From Bifidobacterium cuniculi (GTDB lineage: Bacteria; Actinomycetota; Actinomycetes; Actinomycetales; Bifidobacteriaceae), in assembly GCF_000741575.1 (NCBI RefSeq), contig NZ_JGYV01000001.1:310001-374000 (forward strand): a stretch of DNA of 64,000 nucleotides, given 5' to 3'. The notes beneath the pieces were generated by a model. It ran no database searches, was not told where the DNA came from, and worked only from the letters and a program-made list of their open reading frames with translations. Numbering within the stretch: position 1 is the first letter of the stretch; every line of letters begins with the position of its first letter. Both the position numbers and the translations under genes were made by a program. Positions 43,395 to 52,362 of this stretch are shown one piece after another.

Positions 43395-44021
43395 ATGACC
43401 ATGAGACGTATTGGACTGACAGGTGGCATTGCCGCGGGCAAGAGCACCGTGGCGTCGCGGATGGCTGCACAGGGTGCGCAGGTCATCGACTACGACAAGC
43501 TCACCCGCATGTTGCAGGAGCCGCAGTCGCCCGCGATCCTGCGGTTGGCTGCGAGGTTCGGCGACGACATCCTGGACGCGGAGGGGGGCGTGGACCGTGT
43601 CGCCCTGGGCAGGCATGTCTTCGGCCAGGACGACCGCGGTCGGGCGTTGGCGGACCTCAACGCCATCATGCATCCCCTGGTCTATCGGATGGCCGAACGG
43701 GAAGAGCGGCGAATCCTCTCCGACGGACGTCCCCACGTCGTCGTGCATGACGTGCCCTTGCTTGCCCAAGTGATCGATGGGCTTCCCTTCCGCTTCGACC
43801 ATGTCGTCACGGTAGTGGCGCCTGTCGATGTGCGGGTCCGCCGCCTGGTCGAGACGAGGGGAATGGACCGGTCGACGGCGCTGGTACGCGTCCGGGAGCA
43901 GGGAGACGAGGAATCCCGTCTGGCCATTGCGGACCATGTCATCGATTCGGACCGTCCAATGGAACAGATGTTCGAAACGGTTGATATGCTGGTTGATTCA
44001 TGGATCAGGGAGATGGAATAG
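43395..44021 (+). CDS. coaE: Dephospho-CoA kinase
   Basis: 208 residues. Catalyses the last step of coenzyme A synthesis. P-loop [11 protein letters not shown] near the N-terminus (about 10-20), [11 protein letters not shown], the [11 protein letters not shown] lid region, and [10 protein letters not shown] with the dephospho-CoA site. No C-terminal GrpB-type fusion, which some actinobacterial CoaE carry. The start is fixed by TATACT 7 nt upstream; ATG 43401 is the next possibility. Two base pairs separate it from uvrB, so the two are co-transcribed. Confidence 0.94.
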   Translation: MTMRRIGLTGGIAAGKSTVASRMAAQGAQVIDYDKLTRMLQEPQSPAILRLAARFGDDILDAEGGVDRVALGRHVFGQDDRGRALADLNAIMHPLVYRMAEREERRILSDGRPHVVVHDVPLLAQVIDGLPFRFDHVVTVVAPVDVRVRRLVETRGMDRSTALVRVREQGDEESRLAIADHVIDSDRPMEQMFETVDMLVDSWIREME

Positions 44022-44023
44022 AC

Positions 44024-46132
44024 ATGGGAGACATCGTTCGCATCGACAAACCCTTCGTGGTCAAATCACCGTACAGTCCTTCGGGTGACCAGCCCAAGGC
44101 AATCGAGGAACTCGCCACCCGCATCGAGAATGGCGAGAACGACGTGGTGCTCATGGGCGCCACCGGCACCGGCAAGACGGCGACCACCGCATGGCTGGTC
44201 GAACGCCTGCAGCGCCCCACCCTCATCATCGAGCCCAACAAGACGCTGGCGGCCCAGCTGTGCGCGGAATTCCGCGAGCTCATGCCGGACAACGCAGTGA
44301 GTTATTTCGTCTCGTACTACGACTATTACCAGCCCGAGGCATACATACCCCAGACGGATACCTACATCGAGAAGGATTCGAACATCAACGATGATGTCGA
44401 GCGACTCCGTCACGCCGCCACTGCCAACCTGCTCACCCGGCGCGATTGCGTGGTGATCGCCACTGTCTCCTGCATCTACGGCCTGGGCACCCCCGAGGAG
44501 TATGCAGGACGCATGCTCTTCCTCAAGCAGGGCCAGCAGATCGACCGCGACAGGCTCCTGCGCCTGTTCGTGGACATGCAGTACAAGCGCAACGACATCG
44601 CCTTCGCGCGCGGAACCTTCCGGGTGCGCGGCGACACGGTGGAGATCATTCCCGTCTACGAGGAGCTGGCCATCCGCATCGAGTTCTTCGGCGATGAGAT
44701 CGACCGCATCTCCACCTTGCATCCCCTGACCGGCGACGTCGTGGGCGAGGAGAGCGAGGTCCACATCTTCCCGGCGTCGCATTACGTGGCGGGCCCCGAA
44801 CGCATGGCCAAGGCCCTGGCGTCCATCCAGGAGGAACTCGATCATCGGGTCGCCGAACTGCGCCAGCAGGGCAAGGAACTCGAGGCGCAGCGCCTCAGCA
44901 TGCGGACCACCTACGACCTGGAGATGCTCTCCCAGGTCGGTGTCTGCTCCGGCGTGGAGAACTACTCGAGGCATTTCGACGGGCGCGCCCCCGGCACGCC
45001 TCCCCACACGCTCCTGGATTTCTTCCCCGATGATTTCCTGCTCGTCATCGACGAATCGCATGCCACGGTGCCGCAGATCGGGGCGATGTACGAAGGGGAC
45101 GCCAGCCGCAAGCGGACCTTGGTCGAGCATGGGTTCCGCCTGCCCTCTGCTATGGACAACCGACCGCTCAAGTGGCCTGAGTTCCTGGAGCGCACCGGGC
45201 AGACCGTGTACCTTTCAGCGACCCCGGGAGACTATGAGCTGGGCCTGTCGGACGGGGTGGTCGAACAGATCATCCGTCCTACCGGATTGGTCGACCCCAA
45301 AGTGGAGGTACGCCCCGTGGAAGGACAGGTCGACGACCTGCTCGCGGAGATCAAGGACCGCGTCGACCGCGGTGAGCGCACCTTGGTGACCACCCTGACC
45401 AAGAAAATGGCCGAGGACCTCACCGACTACCTGCTTGAGCGTGGCATCAAGGTGGAGTACCTCCATTCCGACGTGGACACCCTGCGCCGTGTCGAGCTGC
45501 TGCGTGAACTGCGCGAGGGGAAGATCGACGTGATCGTCGGCATCAACCTGCTGCGCGAAGGCCTCGACCTGCCCGAGGTCTCCCTGGTGGCGATCCTGGA
45601 TGCGGACAAGGAAGGGTTCCTGCGTTCCTATCGGTCGCTCATCCAGACCATCGGCCGCGCCGCCCGCAACGTGGACGGCACCGTCCTCATGTATGCGGAT
45701 ACGGTGACTGCCGCAATGGAGCAGGCCATCTCGGAGACCGACCGTCGCCGCGACATCCAGATCGCCTACAACAAGGAGCATGGCATCGACCCCAAGCCGC
45801 TCATCAAGAAGATCAGCGACGTCAACGACATGCTTGCCAAGGAGGACGTGGACACGAAGGAACTCCTGGAGGGCGGCTATCGCAATGCAGGCAAGGCCGG
45901 CAACAGCCACTTGGGCGTCCCCGTCACCAGCGATGCCGACATGGACCGTCGTCATGAGGAAATCCTCAAGGCAGGATTGCCTGCCCAGGACCTTGCAGGG
46001 CTGATCCGGGAGCTCAGCGACCAGATGCATACCGCCGCCGAGCAACTCCAGTTCGAGCTGGCCGCCCGACTGCGTGACGAGATCAGGGACCTGAAGAAGG
46101 AACTGCGGGCCATGACCCAAGCCCAGGAGTGA
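44024..46132 (+). CDS. uvrB: Excinuclease ABC subunit B
   Basis: 702 residues. UvrB verifies lesions handed over by UvrA. Walker [10 protein letters not shown] (about 44-52), the beta-hairpin [12 protein letters not shown] that inserts between strands, [13 protein letters not shown], the RPTGLVDP linker, the helicase motifs [20 protein letters not shown] and QTIGRAARN, and a C-terminal UVR motif that binds UvrC ([17 protein letters not shown]). GGAGATGG precedes ATG 44024. Together with mfd it represents nucleotide-excision repair in this window; uvrA and uvrC are not here. Confidence 0.98.
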   Translation: MGDIVRIDKPFVVKSPYSPSGDQPKAIEELATRIENGENDVVLMGATGTGKTATTAWLVERLQRPTLIIEPNKTLAAQLCAEFRELMPDNAVSYFVSYYDYYQPEAYIPQTDTYIEKDSNINDDVERLRHAATANLLTRRDCVVIATVSCIYGLGTPEEYAGRMLFLKQGQQIDRDRLLRLFVDMQYKRNDIAFARGTFRVRGDTVEIIPVYEELAIRIEFFGDEIDRISTLHPLTGDVVGEESEVHIFPASHYVAGPERMAKALASIQEELDHRVAELRQQGKELEAQRLSMRTTYDLEMLSQVGVCSGVENYSRHFDGRAPGTPPHTLLDFFPDDFLLVIDESHATVPQIGAMYEGDASRKRTLVEHGFRLPSAMDNRPLKWPEFLERTGQTVYLSATPGDYELGLSDGVVEQIIRPTGLVDPKVEVRPVEGQVDDLLAEIKDRVDRGERTLVTTLTKKMAEDLTDYLLERGIKVEYLHSDVDTLRRVELLRELREGKIDVIVGINLLREGLDLPEVSLVAILDADKEGFLRSYRSLIQTIGRAARNVDGTVLMYADTVTAAMEQAISETDRRRDIQIAYNKEHGIDPKPLIKKISDVNDMLAKEDVDTKELLEGGYRNAGKAGNSHLGVPVTSDADMDRRHEEILKAGLPAQDLAGLIRELSDQMHTAAEQLQFELAARLRDEIRDLKKELRAMTQAQE

Positions 46133-46170
46133 GGGGCGCACTTGACGGTCATGCCGTCTGCGCGCGCCCG

Positions 46171-46176
46171 TAAGCT
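46171..46176 (+). promoter_or_regulatory. -10-like TAAGCT, 8 nt before TerC-family start
   Basis: TAAGCT, GGGGGTTT, ATG 46185. Weaker than the others; the G-run could also act in ribosome binding. Confidence 0.35.
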
Positions 46177-46184
46177 GGGGGTTT

Positions 46185-47177
46185 ATGGCAGAGACACCCC
46201 TTGCATTCATGATCGGCACGTTCGTCGTGCTCGGCATCTTTTTCATCGTGGACCTGTTTGTGCTGGGTCGTCGCCCCCATGTCCCCTCCACCAAGGAATG
46301 CGTCCAGCACATCGCCTTCTTCGTGGCCATGGCCCTCGTCTTCGGGGCACTCATCTGGTGGGTGGCAGGGACACGGCCGGCCATCGAGTTCTACTCGGGC
46401 TGGCTCACCGAATATTCCCTGAGCATCGACAACCTCTTCGTGTTCGTCATCATCATGTCGAACTTCGCAGTGCCCCGCCAGCTGCAGAAATTCGTGCTGT
46501 CGGTCGGCATCACCATAGCACTGGTGCTGCGTGGCATCTTCATCCTCGTCGGTGCTGCGCTGATCGAACGGTTCACCTGGGTGTTCTTCCTGTTCGGCGC
46601 CTTCCTCATCTACACTGCCGTCAAGGTCGCCAGGGGAGAGGACGACGATGAGGAATTCCACGAGAACGGGCTGATCCGGCTCCTGCGCCGCGTGACCCGC
46701 ATCACCAATGACTACGACGGAGAGCGGCTGCGCACCACCAAGGACGGCGTGAAGTACTGGACACCCATGCTCATCGTCTTCCTGACCATCGGTACCACCG
46801 ACGTCATGTTCGCCTTCGACTCCATCCCCGCCATTTTCGGGCTCACCAAGGATCCCTTCATCGTCTTCACCTCGAACATCTTCGCGCTGCTCGGCCTGCA
46901 GCAGCTCTACTTCCTTCTGGGTGCCCTCCTCGACAAGCTGGTCTACCTGCCGGCCGGCCTGTCCATCGTACTGGGCTTCATCGGCATCAAGCTCATCATG
47001 GAGGCCCTCCACGGCAATACCTTGCCCTTCCTCAACGGCGGACGTCCCATCAGCGCCGTCCCGGAGATCCCCACGTGGCTCTCGCTGGCCGTCATCGTGG
47101 TTGCAATCGGAGGTGCTGCGCTCGCCAGCTTGATCAAGATGCGCAAGGTGGATGCATCCTCCGCGCAGTCTCGCTGA
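46185..47177 (+). CDS. TerC family integral membrane protein
   Basis: 330 residues with about eight transmembrane helices. The TerC motif of two conserved acidic-aromatic segments is present: EYSLSIDNLFVFVIIM and FLTIGTTDVMFAFDSIPAIFGLT, where the Asp residues line a presumed metal path. TerC proteins are linked to manganese export and metallation of secreted enzymes. A charged loop with DDDEE splits the two halves. It stands alone between uvrB and pyk. Confidence 0.92.
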   Translation: MAETPLAFMIGTFVVLGIFFIVDLFVLGRRPHVPSTKECVQHIAFFVAMALVFGALIWWVAGTRPAIEFYSGWLTEYSLSIDNLFVFVIIMSNFAVPRQLQKFVLSVGITIALVLRGIFILVGAALIERFTWVFFLFGAFLIYTAVKVARGEDDDEEFHENGLIRLLRRVTRITNDYDGERLRTTKDGVKYWTPMLIVFLTIGTTDVMFAFDSIPAIFGLTKDPFIVFTSNIFALLGLQQLYFLLGALLDKLVYLPAGLSIVLGFIGIKLIMEALHGNTLPFLNGGRPISAVPEIPTWLSLAVIVVAIGGAALASLIKMRKVDASSAQSR

Positions 47178-47207
47178 CCATCAGGGAGAACATAGCGGGA
47201 TCAATGT

Positions 47208-47223
47208 TTGTTAGCGCTCACAA
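47208..47223 (+). promoter_or_regulatory. LacI-family-type operator upstream of pyk
   Basis: TTGTTAGCGCTCACAA, a 16-bp palindrome with one mismatched pair around a central CG, in the style AGCGCT bound by LacI-family repressors. It ends 17 bp before the pyk -35. In bifidobacteria a global LacI-type regulator (AraQ) is reported to control glycolytic genes; whether this is its site is inference. Confidence 0.6.
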
Positions 47224-47240
47224 AAAAACGCCGGAGCGGC

Positions 47241-47268
47241 TTGCGTGATGGAGGTATTGCGGTAAGCT
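47241..47268 (+). promoter_or_regulatory. pyk promoter
   Basis: TTGCGT (47241-47246), 16-nt spacer, TAAGCT (47263-47268), leaving a leader of roughly 54 nt. Confidence 0.5.
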
Positions 47269-47328
47269 GGGTGATGGCATTCGCGGGGTTGCCCGCGGAG
47301 TGACAACAGAAAGAACAGGTAGGCATAC

Positions 47329-48771
47329 ATGCGTAAAGCCAAGATCGTAGACACCATCGGTCCCGCCACCGAATCGCTCGAGAATCTCACGAAGCTCGTC
47401 GAGGCGGGCATGGACGTGGTTCGACTGAACCGCTCGCACGGAACCCCTGAGGATCACCTGCGCGTATACAACAACGTGCGCCAGGCCTCCAAGGCCACCG
47501 GCCGTAACGTCGCAGTGCTGGTCGACCTGCAGGGCCCGAAGATCCGTTGCGGCTGGTTCAAGAAGAACGCCGAAGGCGAGGACAAGGTCCAGCTGAAGGA
47601 AGGCCAGGAGTTTATCATCACCACTGATGACGTCGAAGGCGACGAACACATCACTTCCACCACCTTCAAGGGGCTTCCGGGCGACTGCCATCCGGGCGAC
47701 CCCATCCTGATCGACGACGGCAAGGTGCGTCTCGAGGTCACCAAGGTCGAGGGCAACAACGTGTACACCAAGGTCGTCGTGGCGGGCCCCGTGTCCAGCC
47801 ACAAGGGCATCAACCTGCCGGGCGTGGCGGTTTCCCTGCCGGCCCTGACCGAGAAGGACGAGCAGGACCTGCGTTGGGCGATCCAGACCGGCGCCGACAT
47901 CATCGCCATGTCCTTCGTGCGCTTTGCCACCGACATCGACCGCGCGCATGAGATCATGGACGAAGAGGGGCGCCGCATCCCGATCGTGGCCAAGATCGAG
48001 AAGCCGCAGGCCGTGGAGAACCTCGAGGACATCGTCAAGGTGTTCGACGGCATCATGGTTGCCCGTGGCGACATGGCCGTCGAAATGCCCTTCGAAGAGG
48101 TGCCGCTGGTCACCAAGCGCTGCATCGAGCTCTCCCGCCAGTACGCCAAGCCCGTGATCGTGGCCACCGAAGTGCTCGGCTCCATGGTGCATTCCCCGGT
48201 GCCGAGCCGCGCCGAGGCCTCCGACTGCGCCAACGCGGTCCTGGACGGCGCCGACGCCACCATGACCTCCAACGAGACCGCCGTCGGCGAATACCCGACC
48301 GAGACCGTGCTCACCATGTCCCGCATCTCGGGTTATGCGACCGAGCATGGCTTCGACCGCATCCCCAAGCTCAAGGACCTCGACATGTCCAGCACCGGTG
48401 CCGTGTCTTCCGCTGCGGTCGATCTGGCCGACAAGCTCAACGCCAAGGCCATCGTGGCTTACACGCAGACCGGTTCCACCGTGCATCGCGTGTCCCGCGA
48501 GCGTCCGGCCACGCCGATCTACGGCCTGACCACCAACGAGCACACCTACCACTGGCTCGCGCTGAGCTGGGGCACCGAAGGCATCCTGCTCGACGAGGAC
48601 TACCATGACATGTCCCGCAAGGACCTCATGATCTTCACCGACAAGGTCTTGCGCGAAGCCGGCAAGGTGTCCAACGGCGACAAGATCGTGGTGCTCAGCT
48701 CTGCACAGGGCGACCACCAGCCCGGCCGCACCGATTCCATATACGTGCACACCGTCGGCGCCTGCGACTGA
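47329..48771 (+). CDS. pyk: Pyruvate kinase
   Basis: 480 residues. Converts phosphoenolpyruvate and ADP to pyruvate and ATP. Seen: RKAKIVDTIGPATESLE and RLNRSHGTPEDH, VLVDLQGPKIR, the catalytic Lys/metal segment IVAKIEKPQAVENL, the pocket MVARGDMAVEMPFEEVP, and TSNETAVGEYPTETV. Note that AKI-VDTIGP and RSHG deviate slightly from the textbook TKIVCTIGP and NFSHG. No C-terminal phosphohistidine extension. With eno it covers the end of glycolysis; the upstream operator suggests carbon-dependent control. Confidence 0.97.
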   Translation: MRKAKIVDTIGPATESLENLTKLVEAGMDVVRLNRSHGTPEDHLRVYNNVRQASKATGRNVAVLVDLQGPKIRCGWFKKNAEGEDKVQLKEGQEFIITTDDVEGDEHITSTTFKGLPGDCHPGDPILIDDGKVRLEVTKVEGNNVYTKVVVAGPVSSHKGINLPGVAVSLPALTEKDEQDLRWAIQTGADIIAMSFVRFATDIDRAHEIMDEEGRRIPIVAKIEKPQAVENLEDIVKVFDGIMVARGDMAVEMPFEEVPLVTKRCIELSRQYAKPVIVATEVLGSMVHSPVPSRAEASDCANAVLDGADATMTSNETAVGEYPTETVLTMSRISGYATEHGFDRIPKLKDLDMSSTGAVSSAAVDLADKLNAKAIVAYTQTGSTVHRVSRERPATPIYGLTTNEHTYHWLALSWGTEGILLDEDYHDMSRKDLMIFTDKVLREAGKVSNGDKIVVLSSAQGDHQPGRTDSIYVHTVGACD

Positions 48772-48792
48772 ACGCAAACCTGCCAATGGTAG

Positions 48793-48851
48793 CACAATCC
48801 CGCGGGGGCGGGACAGGTCCATTAGGACCTGTCCCGCCCCGCGGGATTGTG
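48793..48851 (+). terminator. pyk terminator
   Basis: Arms of 27-28 bp (48793-48820 and 48825-48851) with one bulged G and an ATTA loop. GC-rich, no U-tract. It ends 57 bp before the cysK start. Confidence 0.85.
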
Positions 48852-48908
48852 GGTCGCGTATCCTATTCTAGGATGCATCGACGTCCCACCCATGACAAGG
48901 AGCTGCAA

Positions 48909-49841
48909 ATGACCAGGATCCACACAAGCGCTGACGAACTCATCGGAGACACGCCCCTGCTGGACATGCGCGTCATCGAGCACGAGGAAGGCCTCGACGC
49001 CTCCGTCCTCGCCAAACTCGAATATCTCAATCCCACGGGGTCGGTGAAAGACCGCGCCGCCCGTGCCATCATCGACGCTGCCGAACATGACGGGACGCTC
49101 CGTCCGGGCGGCACCGTCATCGAGGCGACATCCGGCAACACGGGCATCGGCCTGTCGAGCGTAGGTGCGGCACGAGGCTACCGGGTCATCATCGTCATGC
49201 CCGACTCGATGAGCGTCGAACGGCAACGCCTCATGAAGGCCTACGGGGCCGAGCTGGTGCTCACCCCGGGCGCAGAAGGCATGAAGGGTGCCATCGCGAA
49301 GATGAATGAGCTGCACGAACAGATCGAAGGCAGTGTCATCGCGGGTCAGTTCGACAACCCCGCCAACGTGCAGGCCCACTATGGCACCACCGGGCCCGAG
49401 ATCTGGCGTGACACCGACGGCAACGTGGACTACCTGGTGGCCGGCGTGGGCACGGGCGGCACTCTCACCGGTACCGCACGCTACCTCAAGGAGCGCAATC
49501 CCGACCTCACCGTGGTCGCCGTCGAACCGGCCGGGTCGCCGGTGCTGTCCCAGGGCCGTGCCGGCAAGCATGCGATCCAGGGCATCGGTGCAGGATTCGT
49601 GCCGTCCATCCTCGACCGCACCCTCATCGACGAAATCATGACGGTGACGGACGGCGATGCCATGGCGACGGCGCGCATGGTGGGGCAGGAGGAAGGGATC
49701 CTCGTAGGCATCTCCTCCGGAGCGGCCATGTGGGCCGCCATCCAGGTCGCCAAGCGTCCCGAAGCCGCCGGCAAGACCATCGTCGTTGTCCTGCCTGACA
49801 GCGGGGACCGCTACCTGTCCACCGCACTGTTCGCCGACTGA
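48909..49841 (+). CDS. cysK: Cysteine synthase (O-acetylserine sulfhydrylase)
   Basis: 310 residues, a PLP enzyme of fold type II. It makes cysteine from O-acetylserine and sulfide. The PLP lysine is in [25 protein letters not shown] binds the substrate carboxylate; [17 protein letters not shown] binds the PLP phosphate; and the C-terminal [11 protein letters not shown] region is conserved. AAGGAG sits six bases before ATG 48909. cysE follows after 56 bp, so both halves of cysteine synthesis lie together. Confidence 0.95.
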   Translation: MTRIHTSADELIGDTPLLDMRVIEHEEGLDASVLAKLEYLNPTGSVKDRAARAIIDAAEHDGTLRPGGTVIEATSGNTGIGLSSVGAARGYRVIIVMPDSMSVERQRLMKAYGAELVLTPGAEGMKGAIAKMNELHEQIEGSVIAGQFDNPANVQAHYGTTGPEIWRDTDGNVDYLVAGVGTGGTLTGTARYLKERNPDLTVVAVEPAGSPVLSQGRAGKHAIQGIGAGFVPSILDRTLIDEIMTVTDGDAMATARMVGQEEGILVGISSGAAMWAAIQVAKRPEAAGKTIVVVLPDSGDRYLSTALFAD

Positions 49842-49897
49842 TTCGCGCCGGCCGTGCTTTCGGCCTCCAGGCGCCATGGCCAAGAAAGGCATTCTCC

Positions 49898-50518
49898 ATG
49901 AGCAAACCGTACGTCTCTCCGCAGATTTCCTCCGGAAGACAGTCCTCCGGGCGACCGACGGTCCTGCGTCGGCATGGCGTGGAGGGCATCGGCATCCTGC
50001 GCCGCAGGCTGCGGGGCTTGGATGACATGCTCGGCGCCTACCAGAAGCGTGACCCCGCGGCTCGCTCCAAGATCGAGATTCTCTTGCTCTATCCCGGAGT
50101 CCACGCTACGCTGCTGCACCGTGCCAGTCACAGTCTCTGGATGCACGGGTTGCGGTTCACCGCGCGTCTCCTGTCACAGGTCGGCCGTCACCTGACCGGC
50201 ATCGAAATCCACCCAGGCGCACGGATCGGCGCCCGGCTGGTGATTGACCACGGCATGGGCATCGTGATCGGCGAGACGGCCGAGATCGGCGACGACGTCC
50301 TGATGTACCACGGAGTCACGCTTGGAGGGACCGCCAAGGGGCATGGCAAGCGTCATCCCACCGTAGGGAACAACGTGCTTCTGGGGTGCGGCAGTACGGT
50401 GCTTGGCCCTGTCACCATCGGTGACGGGGCGCAGGTGGGGGCCGGTGCAGTCGTGCTGCACGACGTGCCGGCCGGACAGACGGCGGTCGGCGTACCCTCG
50501 CATCTGCGCCATAGGTGA
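49898..50518 (+). CDS. cysE: Serine O-acetyltransferase
   Basis: 206 residues. Acetylates serine from acetyl-CoA to feed CysK. The N-terminal helical part is short (family short form), and the C-terminal left-handed beta-helix has hexapeptide repeats: [52 protein letters not shown] and [18 protein letters not shown]. The catalytic His residues are in DHGMG and KRHPT. It lacks the C-terminal Ile that would dock CysK in enteric bacteria (ends in Arg), so complex formation is doubtful. Weak AAAGG upstream. Confidence 0.94.
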   Translation: MSKPYVSPQISSGRQSSGRPTVLRRHGVEGIGILRRRLRGLDDMLGAYQKRDPAARSKIEILLLYPGVHATLLHRASHSLWMHGLRFTARLLSQVGRHLTGIEIHPGARIGARLVIDHGMGIVIGETAEIGDDVLMYHGVTLGGTAKGHGKRHPTVGNNVLLGCGSTVLGPVTIGDGAQVGAGAVVLHDVPAGQTAVGVPSHLRHR

Positions 50519-50538
50519 CAGGGGATACGCGCAAGGAA

Positions 50539-50567
50539 TTGCGCAATGGGAGACCGTGTACTATACT
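50539..50567 (+). promoter_or_regulatory. Promoter of the CAA-anticodon tRNA
   Basis: TTGCGC (50539-50544), 17-nt spacer, TATACT (50562-50567). The tRNA begins 27 nt further on. This is the best sigma70-type promoter in the window. Confidence 0.7.
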
Positions 50568-50594
50568 CACACGTGGCGCATGGAAGCATGCGAC

Positions 50595-50668
50595 GCCCCT
50601 GTATCCCAATTGGTAGAGGAAGCAGCCTCAAAATCTGCGCAGTGTGGGTTCGAGTCCCACCGGGGGCA
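50595..50668 (+). tRNA. Class I (short-arm) tRNA with CAA anticodon, Leu-like
   Basis: 74-nt cloverleaf: acceptor GCCCCTG pairs with CGGGGGC (one U-G), discriminator A, no CCA. The anticodon loop CTCAAAA gives CAA, which reads UUG (Leu). The T-arm GTGGG-TTCGAGT-CCCAC is canonical, but the variable region is only 5 nt (GCAGT), whereas bacterial leucine tRNAs are class II with a long arm. The D-stem has only three good pairs, and the anticodon stem ends in a C-U mismatch. Its promoter and terminator look intact, so it is expressed; its aminoacylation identity is uncertain. Confidence 0.75.
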
Positions 50669-50674
50669 CCCGAC

Positions 50675-50712
50675 GACAGGGGTCCTGCCACCGCGGTGGC
50701 AGGACCCCTGTC
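50675..50712 (+). terminator. Terminator of the CAA-anticodon tRNA
   Basis: Perfect 18-bp arms (50675-50692 and 50695-50712) around GC, then TTTG; starts 6 nt after the tRNA. Confidence 0.9.
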
Positions 50713-50825
50713 TTTGTACCGTATCCATTGACCTGTTCGCTGACCGCACGGAAACGCCAGTTCCAGCCGTCCCCGTGCCGTCTTCGATACAATGGTGCCC
50801 AGCATGTGCTGAAGGAAGGAGAACC

Positions 50826-51434
50826 ATGACCAAGGAAACCTACCGTCGCTTCGATCCGTGGCGTGCCACCCCGGTCAACGAGGAATCCAGGGAAACGGTA
50901 TTGGCGAGCCATTATTTCAATGTCGACCGCGTGGCGTTCGAATCGCGTGAAATCGGGCATTTCGAGCGGCTGATACTGCACAAGAACAACGGCGACTCCG
51001 TCGGGGTGATCGGCCTGACCGCCGACGGCAGGATCCCACTGATCGAACAATACCGCATCCCGGTACACCGGTGGACCCTGGAGATCCCCGCCGGCCATGC
51101 CATCCATCCGGGCGAGCGTCCCATGGACGTGGCGCAACGCAAGCTCGCCGAGGAAGTGGGATACCGTGCAGGCTACCTCACCCAGTTCTGCCGCTTCATC
51201 AACACCCCCAGCTATTCCACCCAGTACACTGCCCTGTTCTTCGCCAACGACCTGGTCCCCGTGGACCAGGAGGGCGATGATGCCCTGCTGTCCTCGGTGC
51301 GTTATTTCACGCCGGAAGAGGCATACAAGCTAGTGGTCAACGGGACCATCCTGGATGCCAAGTCCATCATTGCCATCCAACGGCTCTATGAGTCGCCCAA
51401 CCACCTGATTGCTGACACGCCTGCGACGGAATGA
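50826..51434 (+). CDS. NUDIX hydrolase, ADP-ribose pyrophosphatase-like, altered box
   Basis: 202 residues, resembling the actinobacterial ADP-ribose pyrophosphatase group (IEQYRIPVHRWTLEIPAGHA, then SYSTQYTALFFANDL). The NUDIX box reads GHAIHPGE-x7-RKLAEEVGY: one extra residue before the first Glu, which also occurs in relatives, and a Lys in place of the first Glu of the REUxEE core. That Glu binds Mg2+ in E. coli ADP-ribose pyrophosphatase, so hydrolysis may be weak or lost. AAGGAGAACC precedes ATG 50826. A second NUDIX protein with an intact box lies at 56133. Confidence 0.85.
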   Translation: MTKETYRRFDPWRATPVNEESRETVLASHYFNVDRVAFESREIGHFERLILHKNNGDSVGVIGLTADGRIPLIEQYRIPVHRWTLEIPAGHAIHPGERPMDVAQRKLAEEVGYRAGYLTQFCRFINTPSYSTQYTALFFANDLVPVDQEGDDALLSSVRYFTPEEAYKLVVNGTILDAKSIIAIQRLYESPNHLIADTPATE

Positions 51435-51442
51435 GCATCCAG

Positions 51443-51479
51443 GCAGGGGAACACGGCCATCGTCGCCGTGTTTCCCTGC
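51443..51479 (+). terminator. Hairpin after first NUDIX gene
   Basis: 15-bp arms (51443-51457, 51465-51479) with one G-U pair and a 7-nt loop. TATACT of the next promoter follows only 3 nt later. Confidence 0.75.
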
Positions 51480-51488
51480 TGTTATACT
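51480..51488 (+). promoter_or_regulatory. Extended -10 TGT-TATACT of the ANTAR regulator gene
   Basis: TG-T-TATACT directly behind the preceding hairpin; predicted leader about 60 nt with AGGAAGCGAGGG before the ATG. The leader has a small ACGCG/CGCGT stem. Confidence 0.5.
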
Positions 51489-51556
51489 TCACTGTGGAAA
51501 GAACACGCGCTCCCATACGCGTGCACGGAGGACCCCATATCAGGAAGCGAGGGCTC

Positions 51557-52279
51557 ATGGCAGAGCAGGATGAACCGCAGACGCAGCAGGAAGCGACACC
51601 CGGGGCGCAGGAGCGGCATGCCCCGACCGTGGTCGTCGCCGAGGACGAATCCGTCAACCGCATGGACCTGGTGGCTATGCTCGAGGACAATGGCTACGAC
51701 GTCGTAGGCCAGGCGGCCAACGGTGAGGAAGCCATCGCGCTGACTCGCGAACTGAAGCCCGACGTGGTCTGCATGGATGTGAAGATGCCACATATGGATG
51801 GCATTACCGCCGCCAGCGTGATCTGCGACGAGAACCTGGCTCCGGTGGTCATGCTCACCGCATTCTCCCAGGCCGACCTCGTCAAGCAGGCAATCGGCGC
51901 AGGAGCCATGGCATATGTGACCAAGCCCTACGAGGAGTCGAAGCTTCTGCCGGCCTTGGCCGTGGCCATGGGACGTTTTGCGGAAATCAACGACCTGTTG
52001 GATAGCGTCGAACGTGGCGAACAGGCATTGGCCGAGACCCAGGAACAGCTCAAGGACGCCGAGGCCAAGCTCAAGAAGACCCAGGACACCCTCGAGGAGC
52101 GCAAGTTGGTGGACCGCGCCAAGGGACTGCTCATGGACAAGGCGAACTTCTCCGAGCAGGGAGCGTTCCGCTGGATCCAGAAGACATCCATGGACCAGCG
52201 CATCCCCAAGAAGCGCCTGGCGATGGCCATCATCGAGAAGTACGGCGACGAGCCTGCCGGCGAACCGGACGAACAGTAA
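51557..52279 (+). CDS. pdtaR: PdtaR-type response regulator with ANTAR RNA-binding domain
   Basis: 240 residues. A Gln/Glu-rich N-terminus of 20 residues, then a receiver with VVAEDES, phosphoacceptor Asp74 in VVCMDVKMPHMDG, and Lys123 in VTKPYEE; next a long coiled-coil helix (EQALAETQEQLKDAEAKLKK) and an ANTAR domain (about 180-235: RKLVDRAKGLLMDKANFSEQ, then FRWIQKTSMDQR). ANTAR proteins bind paired RNA hairpins to stop premature transcription termination. The likely kinase partner is PdtaS at 19209, about 31 kb away. Confidence 0.92.
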   Translation: MAEQDEPQTQQEATPGAQERHAPTVVVAEDESVNRMDLVAMLEDNGYDVVGQAANGEEAIALTRELKPDVVCMDVKMPHMDGITAASVICDENLAPVVMLTAFSQADLVKQAIGAGAMAYVTKPYEESKLLPALAVAMGRFAEINDLLDSVERGEQALAETQEQLKDAEAKLKKTQDTLEERKLVDRAKGLLMDKANFSEQGAFRWIQKTSMDQRIPKKRLAMAIIEKYGDEPAGEPDEQ

Positions 52280-52362
52280 CAAGGACAGTCAAGGCCGGGG
52301 CGGCCGTACACGATGTGGCACTCCCCGGCACTTATGGAACAAGACGACGGAAGGTGCGGAAG

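Noticed and set aside
41283-43937. 884-codon open frame antisense to folD, rpsA and coaE
   Set aside because: It spans three well-supported genes and their spacers, and its product is low-complexity Val/Asp/Gly/Leu. A shadow of strong codon bias.
44024-46132. uvrB start at the earlier in-frame codon near 44000
   Set aside because: That codon lies within coaE; ATG 44024 has GGAGATGG at the right spacing and begins the conserved N-terminus.
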